From: Blastomyces gilchristii SLH14081
Lineage: Eukaryota > Ascomycota > Eurotiomycetes > Onygenales > Ajellomycetaceae
Assembly (NCBI RefSeq): GCF_000003855.2
Contig: NW_003101674.1
Coordinates: 1,044,734 to 1,108,733, forward strand
Reading direction: 5' to 3'
Length of the DNA: 64,000 nt
Both the position numbers and the translations under genes were made by a program. The notes beneath the pieces were generated by a model that had not been told where the DNA came from, did no database searches, and saw only the letters and a program-made list of their open reading frames with translations. Positions 12,099 to 23,860 of the stretch are shown here, one piece after another; position 1 is the stretch's first letter; every line of letters starts with the position of its first letter.

Positions 12099-15000
12099 AT
12101 TTGAATTGCTTAACCTGATTACAGGTTTGAATCAGTCAAGCTCTAATAGACTGATATAATCTCATACACTCACACTGAGACTGATCTGATCTCACTCTCT
12201 GAAAGAAATACTATATTATTTTCTAGAGTGTGTACATCTTTACTCTGGCAGGAATTCAAGATTTCTGAAACTGCTGCATATTTTGACATAGACTCTTCAA
12301 CTGCTCTGCTATCACTGCAGCCTCTACACATCTATATCTATCATGAAGATAGAGAGATTAAGATTGAAGATTCTCTGAAATATAAGAAAAATATCTTATC
12401 TGAATTTCACAGCTTTATCTGTACTCTTGAATGGAAATTCTGCCTTAATTCAAGCCAGTATAATACTCATGAGATATAAGTAATATACACTGTCAACCTT
12501 CTTGAAGACATCTCTGTGACTACTTGAGTCATCAAGAAAAGAGAGCTTGAGTATATTAATACTATCATGACTTGAGAAGAATTTAAGAACTTTCTACTGA
12601 ATCAAATTGAAGATCACTGCAACTGCAGCTTCACAGCAGTGCAGCAGTTCAACTTATTATATTAATAAGATGATGAGAATTCTTCTGATTTCAATACAAG
12701 ATTTGAAGAATATTGAGAGAAATTGACTGATGATTTGAATTAATTAAAAATACAGCTTTATCTTACAAAGCTGACTCACAAGGTATGAATAATGATATCA
12801 TAATATCAGAGTTCATTAATTAATTGCACTGAGCTTGTCAACCTGACTTTCTGAATCTATTTGAATAATCAAGTCTCTGAGAAAAAGGCTAATAAGATCT
12901 CTTCTAAGTAATCAATGATGAGATCTAAACAGTGCTGTGATAACTTTAGTGTAGAGAAAGTAAAGAAGAATTTCAAGTATTCTGATTCTTCACTCACTGT
13001 AAAGAAATGTTAAAAAAGATTTGACAAAGATCTCTGTTTCAACTGCAGGGCTGATGAACACTATATCAGTGATTGTAAAAAGCTGAAGAAGAGAAGAAAC
13101 TGAGAAGACATCTTCTCAAAGTTAACTTCTCTTCTGATAAATGTATTCATGAAAGATAAAGAAGAGAAAGAAAAGAATTGATAATTCTCACATCTCTGAG
13201 TTTATATTACAATCACAATGTATATCTTGAATGAGAAGATATCAGTGAGATGTCTACTCAACTCTGAGATGAATATTAACTTCATATTCTATTTCTTTTC
13301 TTTGATGAAGAATTGAAAGAAGATAGATCTGTCAGATTATATGAAATTTACTGATGAAATAAAATATCACTATTTTAACATAATTTAAGCAAAGTGTGTA
13401 GCTACAGACTTAGAAGAAATCTTTAAGAAGAGCAGTCTGCTTCTTCACACAGTTAATATTATAGATGAGAATATTATTCTAGATCTTCTATAATTGAGAG
13501 AAAATAATTCTCTCATTGACTGAGTCACTTAGATATAATGATATCATCTCACTGATGAAGAGACAGTGATAGAGAAATCTGAAGAGTTTTATCAGAAAAA
13601 TCTTAAGAAAAAGATTGAGTTGATATACTGTGTAGCAGGTGATTAAGACTTGAGAACAGATGAAGAAGTCATCACTCTTACTGCAAGATTAGCAGCAGTA
13701 TCTGTCATTGAAGATGAATGTACACAATGTCTCTTTACAGATTTTAAGAATATCTTTTCAGAAAGAAAAGTAGTTAAGTTTTCTGATATCAAGATATAAT
13801 ATAAGATTTATCTTGAAGACAGTGTAATAATGCTGTACAGATCTCTTTATAACTTATCTGTAAAGAAATTGAATGTTCTGTGCAAATATCTTGAAGAAGT
13901 GCAATTAAAGAACTGAATATATTTATTAAAGAGTTCAGCAGAGACATCTATACTCTTTGTACTCAAGAAGAATGATAGATTACATCTATGCATAGACTAC
14001 AGAGATCTTAATAAGATGACAGTTAAGAATCACTATTCATTACTGTTGATTGACAAGATAATTGATTGATTATCTGAAGTAAAGATGTTCTCAAAGATTA
14101 ATATACAGAATGTCTATCATAGAATCAGAGTTAATAAAGATAATATTTGAAAAACAGCTTTTCATACTAAGTATGACAATTTTGAATATCTTGTTTTATT
14201 TTTTAATCTTTGTAATGCTTCAGCCATCTTTCAGATCTATATAAATAAGACACTGCAGGGCCTTGTTAATGTCTTCTGTATAGTATACTTAAATAATATT
14301 TTAATCTTCTCAAAAACAGAGAAAGAATATAATACTCATATTTAAGAAGTGTTGAGTTGCTTGAGACAGTATTAACTCTATATAAACACTGAAAAATGCT
14401 TGTTCTACATGCAGGAGATTAATTTCTTAGATTATATTATTGAGATGAATAACATTTCAATGAACAGAAGTCAGGTCTCTATCATTGAGAACTGATCAGT
14501 ACTGTGAATGTATTATGAGATGCAGATATTTCTAGAATTTGTGAATTTCTACAGATGATTTATCTATGTATATTCATGAATTACTGTTTCTCTTACAGAT
14601 CTGTTAAAGAGAAGTGTGAAAGACAGAAAAATAAGACTGTTTATTCTCACTCAAGACATCATACAGATGTTTACAGAATTGAAACAAGCTTTCACAGATA
14701 TTATAATACTGAATTACTTTGATTTCAACTTATTCAGTTAGTGTGAGACTGATGTATCTGAAAATGAGATCTGTGAAATCTTTTCACAGTTAACACTGAA
14801 GATCTTTCAATATTAAAAGAATCAGAGAATAATCATCTCTGAAGAAACAGATAATGAATTATCTATGAAAGAAGACTTTTTTACAGAGTCTATAAGATAC
14901 TGTGAATGAAGATCAGTGATCTTCTTCTTCAAGAAGTTATCATTTATACAGAGAAGATATAATACTCATGATTAGAAGATATTAGTAATTATTGAATTCT

Positions 15001-17489
15001 TTAAGATCTGATAATATTATCTTCAGAGTAGTAAGTACTCAGTGTAAGTTCTTACAGATTATGTAAATCTGTGTTACTTCTTGATAATAAAGAGCTTGAT
15101 AGAATATCAAGTCAGATAAGTGAAGCTGCTTTCAGAGTATAATTTCTATATTCAATACTGTTCAGATCAGCTTAACTCTGCTGATATACTGTCTAGATAA
15201 TCTGATTATAATATTGTTAATATGAAGAAGAATTCTATAAAAGAACCTCTGTCATCACTGTAGAAGAAGCTGACTGCAGAGAGTTGAGATTCTCTGAAGC
15301 TCAGAAATAATGCTGAAGAGACAGCTGTGTGACTTAGTATAAAAGATGAAAGAAAACTCAGATCTCTGCAGAGAACTGACACTGAAGATTATAAGCTTCT
15401 TATATTATATCTTATAATCATTGAATTGATAAAGAATGAAATAATCTATAATCTTTTAATCTAACTACTTTTGAAATTCATTAATAAGTTACAGAAGAGA
15501 AATATCTCTACTACAACTTAAATTCAGAAGTTGAAGAAGAAAGAATTCAGTTTAAACTTGAAAGAGATAGACTCTGAGCAGAGTGATACTGTTAAGAAAT
15601 CAAGTCACTGATAACTAGAAGAATATAAACTTCTACTACTGAATGATTCAGTCTTTATCTCTTGTAGCAGAGCAGTGTGTTAGAAGTTATTAAGAATTCA
15701 TTATAACAATTTCCATGTAGAACACTTTAGATTAGAGAAGACTGAGAAGCTTTTAAAATGTAAATATATTTAAAACAAGCTTCAGACAGATGTCAAAGAG
15801 TATATTAAAACTTATAATATCTATCAAAGAATAAAGATTTCACAGTATAAGTAATACAGTGAGTTAGTATCACTGTCTATTTTAAAGAGCTTATAGCAGA
15901 ATCTATTAATAAATTTCATAGTTGATCTGCTGAAGTTGACAAGAGTCAAAGAATATGACTCAATTTTAATCATTATTAATTACTTTATAAAGATGACTAG
16001 ATATATTTCTACTTATAAAAAGATTAAAGCCTCTGAATTAACTGACCTGTTTTTAGATATCATCATTTATAATTACAGTGCTCTGAAATTATTAATAATA
16101 GATTGAGAATTCCTCTTCATCAGTAAATACTGATTGACTTTTTATTATTATCTTATAATAAGATGTCTTCTCAGTACTGTATTTCATTCACAGATTAATA
16201 ATCAGACTGAATACTAGAATCAGATACTAGAATAGCATCTTTGAGTATTCTGTTTATATTATTAGAATAATTGACTCAAACATCTTCTAATCACTGAATT
16301 CATATATAATAATGTAAAGAATGTAATCTTAAAGATATCTTCTTTCTATACTTGTTATAAATATAATTCTTTATTATTCAGTGATGTTGTAAATGATATT
16401 CTGAAGAGAAAGATAGACAGTCAGAATATCAAATAGATACAGAGAATAAAGTATTTCTCAGTATTAAAAGTAAAAGTAAGATTGAAACTTTTGAATAAAA
16501 TTTATAAGAAGATAATAAAAAGTATTCACTATATTCAGAAATAATAGATAGAATACTATAATTGAAAACATCTTTCAATGAAGTTCTTGATAGAGAATTA
16601 AGTACTACTTTCAGTAAAGAATATCAAGACAATGAGATTATATAAGAAGCTCAGTGAGTGATGACTAGAACTTTTCTCAGTAATAAGAGTAATAAGTAAG
16701 CAGATATATAAGTTAAAATTACTTACAGAATTGAAATCAATTCATTCTATTTTTCACATTTTCTATTTGAAGCTCTATAAGCAATATCTCAGAACAGAGC
16801 TGTCTCAGTCAAATAATATTAAGATTGAGAGTGATATTAAATATCTTATGAAGAAAATATTGAATAAGTGAATATATTACAGTAAGCTTCAATATCTTAT
16901 TAAATAAGAAAATTATTCATTATCAGAGAATTCATGAGAACTGCTTAAGTATTTGAAAAATGCTGAGAAAGAGATTGCAAGCTATAAGATAGCTAGTAGA
17001 GACTGTCTCATTATATATCAGAGATATTGAGCAAGAAATACTGTTTAAAACTTCTTATTTTTCTTAAAGAATTTTTTAGAGATAATCTTATAGTAATAAG
17101 CTAATATCTTATAGACTCTATAGCACTCTTCTTCTATTTTCTCTTAAAGAGTTTTTAGAAGTTTAATAAGACTATATAAGTGTAAAATTTCTGAAGCAGT
17201 TAAAAGAAAAGAAATATTTAAAATTAATAAAAAGATTAATATTATTGATCTGCAGACTGCTGCTATTCTAATAAGACTATAATTCACTGAAAAAGTAAAA
17301 AGAGAGACTGAGATCTACTCATTAATAATTACATTCTCATTAAACTTATTTTTCACTGTTAGAGTCTCTGATACTGATATCTTTATCTGCTGAGAAGTTA
17401 GTACTGCAGCACTGTAGAAGAGTATGAGAAATATATAAAATATTAACTTATCAACTTATAAAGCATCTCAGTTATCTGCTTCAATTGAA

Positions 17490-18341
17490 GTGAGATTCTC
17501 TTCAATTAGTAATTAATCTCTATAATACTTTTAATAGTGATGTCAGCTGATCTCTTCTTAAGATCAGTCATTCTGAGATGTTTTTTCATCTTAAAGATTC
17601 ATACTTTTATCTTCTTTTATAGATGAGTAAGAGAGACCTTCTCAGTCTTAATAAAATCTATCAATACTTAAAGCTCTGAGACTCTCACTCTGTACTGCTT
17701 AAGTATCTGAGCTTCTTATCAGAGCTGATACAATATCTTCTTATAAAGTAGATAATACTTACAGAGAGATAGAAGTTATTATTACAGATATAATAAAAAT
17801 AACAGAAGTAAGAGAAGAAATGAGTGTATAAAATTCTTCTCTTCTTCAGCTGCTTAGTACAGTGTAGATAGATAATAATATTAGTCAGAAGCTGTATCAG
17901 AGCCTCTTTATAAAAAGAAGATAAAGAAATTATAGAATTCTGTAGACTCAACTCAGTAGTATTCTGAGCAGGGCTCAGACATGCTACAGAAGAGAAACTA
18001 CAGATTAAGCTTCTCAGAGTCACTGTTTCTGAAATCAAGCTCTTTCTGAGATTCTCTCTGAATAATCACACAGAGTTATATATTATCATGTTGATTGAGA
18101 GAGGGGGCGGTGTTGTAACAGCAGTGAAAGAGGCAGAGAAAGAACTGAACACAGATGAACTGATCAGCAGAAGAGATGACATCTCACTGCAAGACACAGT
18201 GACTGTCATCACAGTCACAAGAGAAGCAGGAGAAGAAGAAGAAGAAGATGTGATAATGAGAGTGATGCTTCTGCAGTTCATTGATATCACTGTCTTCACC
18301 TCTAACTGAGCTTTCTTAACAGTCATAGAGATCACAGTCAC
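17490..18341 (-). pseudogene. Antisense coiled-coil-like ORF relic in copy B
   Basis: This is the counterpart of the antisense reading in copy A (8030-8837). Minus-strand segments of 91 and 117 residues are open here. They include a Ser-rich stretch (LIITSSSSSSPASLV), a charged segment and a basic helical C-terminal part (VLIDFIKTEKVSLTHL, MKKHLRMTDLKKRS). The sense strand also stays open for 73 codons at 18088-18309, so openness alone does not choose the strand. No family is recognised. Confidence 0.35.
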
Positions 18342-18823
18342 ATCACAAAGATGTTTACTTACTAGAGAATATCAGAATAAGTTCTTTATTATTCTTCAAG
18401 AATAATACTCTCATACACTTACTGTTACAATTGAAGAGAGAGAGAAGAAAAATATTTCATAGAGAGAAGAATCTTTTTAAAAAAATTCTATTACTACTGT
18501 TAACTTTATCTCTAAAATACATTACTTTTACAGAGAATTTTATATATAGAATGAAATATGATGAGAGATCTGTAAGTCACTTATTAACTATGTTTTTCTC
18601 ATCTTAAATTGATATATAAGAAACTCACTTATCATATGTTTGATTTGAATGAAGATGAATAAAGAAAGATTTATACAGTCAGCAGAAAAACTCATCTATT
18701 TCTTTATATCATACACAGTATATGCACTATTAATCAGTTGATAATTATTATTATATAACAAAGATAATTTCTAATCTGATAATTTTAAGAGTATAGAGAC
18801 TATACTCTTAAAGAGAAGAGTAT

Positions 18824-19355
18824 TATCATACTTTCAGCTATATTAAGACTCTGTTATAATTTCATATAACTTATCACTTTCATGTGAATAATTTCATTCT
18901 GTCTGAACCAGTTTTCAATCACTTTATAATATTATTCAGATATATTATAGAAAGATCTGATTAATAAATATAAGAACTCTGCTTTTATATAAGATCAGCA
19001 GATTACTTTTTCTTGATAGTAAGATACTGTTAAGGTATTACTCTGACTATTCTTACTTATAAAATGAGAGAAGATATTCACTTATTATCTATATAAAATA
19101 ACTAGATGCTGGCTTCTCATGAAAGAAGGCAGTGATTTGTTTTTCTTCTACTAAAATATATACAAGAGTTACTGTGTGTCTTATACAATCTTCTTAGTAT
19201 ACTAAGTATTATATCTGTGATATTCTTGCAATAACTCTGTAGCCTACAAGCTCACTATTCAAGCAAGATAGTCAAGCTTACTTATACAGCTTTCTAAACA
19301 ACTATCTCTACATGTTACTGCTGACTAGTCACTGCTTCGGTTCCGTCACATTACA
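18824..19355 (+). repeat. 3' LTR of copy B
   Basis: It is 532 bp and aligns base for base with the 5' LTR. Its first 40 bases differ at 20 sites, all transitions; 18 of them are C-to-T or G-to-A in this copy. The terminal TG itself has become TA. A polypurine tract (AAAGAGAAGAG, about 18810-18820) precedes it. Confidence 0.92.
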
Positions 19356-19360
19356 TCAGC
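19356..19360. repeat. Target-site duplication (right), TCAGC
   Basis: It matches 11562-11566 exactly and directly follows the LTR end ATTACA. Confidence 0.9.
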
Positions 19361-20149
19361 TTATAGAGTCTTTTAACTTATTCTCTAGATAGATCTTGAG
19401 AACAGACTAGTAAAATCTCTTATAATTATTCTTTAGATAATTCAGTCAGTTCTTGACTTCAGTATAGTAAAGATCTGTTATTATATAAATAACAGCTTCT
19501 TTATCTTTTATATTACACAGCTAAGCTTATAAGTTAATTTCAAATACAAACTTGTAAAAGCTTTTATAGATTGTGATTCAATAAGTAATCTTAAGTAATT
19601 ATAACTTAAGAAAGTTTCTTTTCAATTCATAGATGTCTCTGAAGATTATATCTAAAGACTTAGTTTGAGAGTGTTTACAGACAGTAAGCATTTCTTATAG
19701 AAAAATAGCTTAATCTTATAGAAAATACTCAAGAATGTTCTTCACTGAGATTAATTTATTTATGAATTTGAAGAGTTTCTCTGTCACAGATGTAGAGAAT
19801 AATATTCTATAAATAATTGATAAGTTCTTTAAGACTTCTTTTATAAGAGTTATTTATAATTCAGATAACTGCTTCTGAGTGTTTATAGTAGAGTTCACAG
19901 AGATTGAAGTATATAAGTTTCTAGTTCTTTCAGTTATAATAGACAGTTACTGACTGACTGAGCTTGAAATGTAAGAATAAGTACTCACAGATGATTATTT
20001 AAGTGTTTACAGCTTGATATGATATATACTATTAACTACTAGAAGTATTCACAGTAGAAAGATAAAATATAGAGATTAAATATATAATAGTATTCAAGCT
20101 GAGTTATGAATAGTATTTATGAACTTCAGTTCATATAGTTGTATATAGT
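19361..20149. other. RIP-degraded AT-rich DNA, unassigned
   Basis: This is the right-hand continuation of the DNA into which copy B inserted. By position it should hold either the gag/5' part of the minus-strand Gypsy relic or the C-terminal part of the pogo-like transposase. I see no motif that decides between them and no open frame of note. Confidence 0.4.
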
Positions 20150-20807
20150 CAAGAGCTGCTAACTCTATTAATTATATAAGAGATAGAAATAGAGATAAAG
20201 AATCTGTAAGAAGTGAGATTTCTTACAAATTCATATCTTTAAAGACAGTTATAACTCACTGTTTATATTCTTCTTCTTCTTAAAATTCAATCTTATTAAA
20301 GTTATAGATATCATAGTAAAAAAATTAATATTAATTAAAGACAGTTTTATATTAATTAAATTAGTTAATAATGAAGCTTATATTCTTATAAAATACTTAT
20401 TTTAAATTTATAAGTTTTTACTTGATTTATTTATAATCTGACAGATATTTAATAAATTAATATATTTATATCTTACTTACTGTGAGAGATGCAGTCTCTG
20501 AATCTGTATAATACTGTCTTAACATGCAGTTCATAGCAGCTTTGATATACTTAATAGTAAGTGAGTAAAAATTAATATTTAACTGATGAATTTATATCTT
20601 AATTATCTCTTTCTGACTGTTATTCAATGCTTAATTCAGTGAAATTCTTATAGTTCTTGATTTCTTTCTGTTGATTCTCTCATATAAGATAATATATAAG
20701 ACTTTGAATTCTCATGATAGAGATATGATTTTTAATTTTAAATTACTTTTATATATGTTAACAGCTCTTTACAACTGCTTCTCAGTGTAATTAGAAGATT
20801 TAGACAT
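20150..20807 (-). mobile_element. Pogo/Fot1-type (DDE_1) DNA transposase relic
   Basis: The minus strand from the ATG at 20805-20807 reads MSKSSNYTEKQL, then RAVNIYKSNLKLKIISLS, then EFKVLYIILYERINRKKS. This is the psq-type helix-turn-helix start of pogo-like transposases. Further on, DIYNFNKIEF (about 20282-20310) matches the family block DIYNFDETGF with four codons changed, each explained by G-to-A or C-to-T: catalytic Asp to Asn, Glu to Lys, Thr to Ile, Gly to Glu. The other catalytic acids were not found. Terminal inverted repeats were not identified; a short hairpin (ACTCACT/AGTGAGT) lies just outside, near 20898-20917. Confidence 0.62.
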
Positions 20808-20930
20808 GATTATAATTAATAATGATTATTTGAAGATGAAGAATGAAGATATTGAAAATATTTTCTTTACAGTGTGGTTTTCTGTACACTGTGGTGCACT
20901 CACTACAGAGAGTGAGTAAGCATGGCACAG

Positions 20931-21697
20931 TTAATAGCTGTCTGCCGCCCATTACGCTACGTTATGTAATAAACATGTCCCGTCCCATTCCCTTCCCCTT
21001 CTAAGATGCCACGAGCGCAACCAGAAACTAGATACGGTTCTCCTCCAACGGATCAGGCAGTTTGAAAGGTTGACAGGCAATAAATCACCCAAAGCCCCCG
21101 CATCTATCTATGTATGTACGGAGTAGCCTGTTCCCAGTCCTTTTCCCTTGTCCTGCAGCGCAGCCCCAGGGGCCACGAAAAAGTAAAAATAACACGCAAT
21201 GATGCAGCGCCGTCCAGTAGAATAACTAACTACCCAATTCACCCACCCAATCGTTCATCAATCCCCTGTCCTCCACAGGCCTCTCTTGAGGTTCCCTTGA
21301 ATTGTTGAGTCCACCTTATTTGTAACTTCCCCAACTCACTCATGTGTTCTATATTTTTTGTATTTTTTTTATTTTCCCCTCGCTTTTTTCAACATTTTTT
21401 GAATTAAACCAATGTATGTATGTACAGTACAGTACAGTACAGTACAGATGTCTGTAGACATTTGTGCTCTCCTCCTTGATGAGGCCATATCCATTGATAA
21501 ATTTCACCAGTTCCTTTTCTTCCGTTAATGATTTCTTTCTCTCTTTGCTTTTCTTTATCTCTTTATCTTTGTTCCCCCCATTGGCTCCCGCGCTCGGTTT
21601 CCAGAGCGGGGTTTGATGTCAATACGCAAGCACCGATGATGTATCTAACGGTTGGTGTACCACACTGTACCACACTACACTGCACCGCGGTTCGCGA

Positions 21698-21729
<32 letters not shown>

Positions 21730-22870
21730 TACCAACGTATACGGAGTACAGTGTATGTTGGTTGGTCTTTCCTTTGTCAGTATTGTCGCTCTTTCACGAA
21801 GATTTTCGACGACCTCGTGGTCCGTGGGTCGGCAAAGCGTGATGAGGCTGAAAATCATCAAATCACACTTTTTTCCAGGGTGGAACTCCTGTACCCAAGG
21901 GGAGGCAACGACTGGAGGGTGGGGTGGGATGGACGGGGTTTTCTCTGTTGTGGAAGGGCACCTTCGGTAATAATTCATTATCGCCGTTGGGGAGGGATTG
22001 ATAATGCTTTCTGTATTATTTATTGAAAGAGATATAGCCGTGATACACAAAGGGAACTGAAGATTTGTTTACATTAAATAAGCTTCGATGGATTCATGGG
22101 ACTTAAAATCTTAGCCCTATTAGGGATATAGATATACTCCGTATATATATACATCTACCTATTGAGACGCGCGTATGTATTTCTGAGTAGGTGAGGATGA
22201 ATGGGATATATTAGCCGCTTGTTTAATAAAATATTGGAGATAAAATTGGAAATTTGAACAGGGTATGGAGTGTTGGAATCAATACTTATCACACCGAAAT
22301 GGAAAGAAAAAAAGGAGACCATCATAACGTCTGGAAATAAAGCCGAAAACAAGATAAAAAAGAAAATACTCAAGCGTAAGCAATGCAACAGGATTAGGAA
22401 TGCATTCGAATGAGAAGGAGATTGGAACGGTTTTTGAAATCGTTCTTGAATTTGGAGTGGTTTCGATCAGGTTAGTCAGGGTCAAGATCGTGCTTTGAAA
22501 ATGAAAGATTGGCGAGGGGCCGTCGCGTCTGCTGTGACTACAGTACATGATACATGTCAAAGGTAAAAGCCATATAGAAGCGCTGAGAAATTGAAAAAGA
22601 GATAATCCTTCCCGCTTTCGCTATTCATATCAAAGCCTGTTTGCAATATTCATGATCCGATTGACTTGTAAAAGAGAAGATAGGTATTAGGAAAAGAACA
22701 TGTCCCATCCCATCTCCTTCCAAAATAAGAAATAGACTTCAGAAACCTGTTTTTGTTTTTGTTTTTGTATTTTCTTTTCATGATTGTTTCCCCTCCCCCC
22801 CTTTCTCCCCCCCATTACTCCAACGGCCTGCGTTAACTTAGGTAAACGCAGGGTTCACACAATAAAGTAT
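20931..22870. other. Gene-free boundary region between AT-rich block and first gene
   Basis: Composition turns from RIP-type AT-rich to ordinary at about 20,930. No coding region is convincing; the small overlapping frames at 21.5-22.5 kb are low-complexity. It holds three exact TACGGAGTA/TACTCCGTA 9-mers (21117, 21740, 22135), a TACAG pentamer repeat (21422-21447) and an 18-A run (21697-21714). The 3' UTR of the Kre9-like gene should lie at the right end. Confidence 0.6.
21422..21447. repeat. TACAG pentanucleotide tandem repeat
   Basis: About five tandem copies of GTACA/TACAG are visible. It is a potentially variable microsatellite in intergenic DNA. Confidence 0.9.
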
Positions 22871-23563
22871 TTAGAAGGCAAAGATGGCAATAGCAGCGGC
22901 AACAACGATGCCACCAATGGCGGCACCGTTGCGGCCGGCAGCACCCTCCTCAAATGGTGGTTGGCTTGGTGTCGGGCTGGGGGCGCCTGGGTAACCGGAA
23001 GGAACCGGTCCTGATGGGATAGGAGTACGAGCCTTTGTGGGTGGGCAAATAGTAGTTGTGCCAGTGGAGATAGGAACTAATGTACGAGTAGTAGTGGTGG
23101 TAGGATATCCAGTAGCAACGTCTGTGGGAGTAGGAGTGGGAGTATAAGATGGCTCGTCGGTGGGCTGGTCGGTGGGCTGTGGACTGCCGTCGTTCTTAAT
23201 GCCGAATTGGGTAGAGTATTGGTAAAAGCCGACTCCCTCAACGACAAGCAGGATGCCGTAGTGCGTGACGTCGTCCTCGAGATCGGTGGAGGGGGTCCAT
23301 TCATAAGAACCAGTGTTGGGAATAGTGTCAGCGATGACACCGATTGGCTTAACGTTGGTGCTGGGGCCGCGCAGGAGAATGAGCGAAACTTCGCCGTCAG
23401 TGGTAGGTGTCCATTTGATGGTGTATGGCTCTCCAACTGGTACAATCTCGTTCAAGCCTGGCGAAGCAATGGGGTTGCCGAATGGGGGTTGTGAGTAGTC
23501 AGGGTCAGTGGCAGCAGCTGCGAGAGCCGCAAAAGCAGCGACAACGGCCCCGATGAACTTCAT
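22871..23563 (-). CDS. GPI-anchored Kre9/Knh1-domain cell-wall protein
   Basis: This is a single-exon gene of 230 aa. Residues 1-18 form a signal peptide (MKFIGAVVAAFAALAAAA). Residues about 25-122 fit the Kre9/Knh1 N-terminal domain of fungal Ser/Thr-rich GPI proteins: PVGEPYTIKWTPTTDGEVSLILL, then the GSYEWTPS block, then the YQYSTQFGIKN end. A Pro/Thr-rich, probably O-glycosylated stalk follows (about 128-205). The C-terminus is a GPI signal: small residues around Asn212 (AGRNGAA) then a hydrophobic tail ending IAIFAF. The protein is expected at the plasma membrane or wall. Yeast Kre9 acts in beta-1,6-glucan assembly, but many members of this domain family are only known as surface proteins. 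It is the first gene next to the transposon block. Confidence 0.88.
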   Translation of the reverse strand: MKFIGAVVAAFAALAAAATDPDYSQPPFGNPIASPGLNEIVPVGEPYTIKWTPTTDGEVSLILLRGPSTNVKPIGVIADTIPNTGSYEWTPSTDLEDDVTHYGILLVVEGVGFYQYSTQFGIKNDGSPQPTDQPTDEPSYTPTPTPTDVATGYPTTTTTRTLVPISTGTTTICPPTKARTPIPSGPVPSGYPGAPSPTPSQPPFEEGAAGRNGAAIGGIVVAAAIAIFAF

Positions 23564-23749
23564 ATTCGCGATTGCGTTTGAGAAGTTTTGAGAAGAGTTA
23601 TTGAATAAGGTATATCGCGACGATACACTTCTGGATTGTGGGGTAAGAATTAAACGATTTTGGAACAGAAGTAGATCCGTTTTTTTTTTTCCTGTGAAAA
23701 GAGTGACTAGAGCCTGAAGTAGGACTCTGAATGTAGAAAAAACGAGAGG

Positions 23750-23860
23750 AAATCCGCGTGGGAAGGAAAAAAGAAGGTGAAGGAGTGAGAAGAAGGAGTA
23801 GAAGAGGAGGAGAAGAAGAGGAGAAGAAGAGGAGGAGAAGGAGCGAAAGAAAAGGGTCAG
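23750..23860. promoter_or_regulatory. Purine/pyrimidine tract upstream of the Kre9-like gene
   Basis: A GA/GGA-rich run on the plus strand is a CT-rich run on the sense strand of the Kre9-like gene, 190-300 bases upstream of its ATG. Pyrimidine-rich stretches are common in well-expressed filamentous fungal promoters. The role here is inferred. Confidence 0.4.

Larger units (their letters stand above)
11567..19355 (+). mobile_element. Full-length Ty3/Gypsy retrotransposon, copy B (7.8 kb), RIP-inactivated
   Basis: The element is bounded by two LTRs of exactly 532 bp and a TCAGC duplication. Order inside: gag-like region (from about 12228) ending in a perfect CX2CX4HX4C knuckle (CFNCRADEHYISDC, about 13036-13080); a protease-like region; RT (RLHLCIDYRDLNKM near 13980, KMFSKINIQNVYHRI near 14085, active-site box YLNN at 14286-14297 instead of YLDD); RNase H; integrase; and a 1.3-kb tail with an antisense ORF. 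Stops are frequent and sit mostly at family Trp, Gln and Arg codons. Both RT aspartates are lost by G-to-A. Copy A is a shorter relative. It inserted beside or into the minus-strand Gypsy relic, so it is the younger of the two. Confidence 0.93.

Noticed and set aside
21528..22050. Four overlapping frames of 71-143 codons on both strands
   Set aside because: They run through poly-A and simple repeats and share no protein-like composition; judged chance frames.
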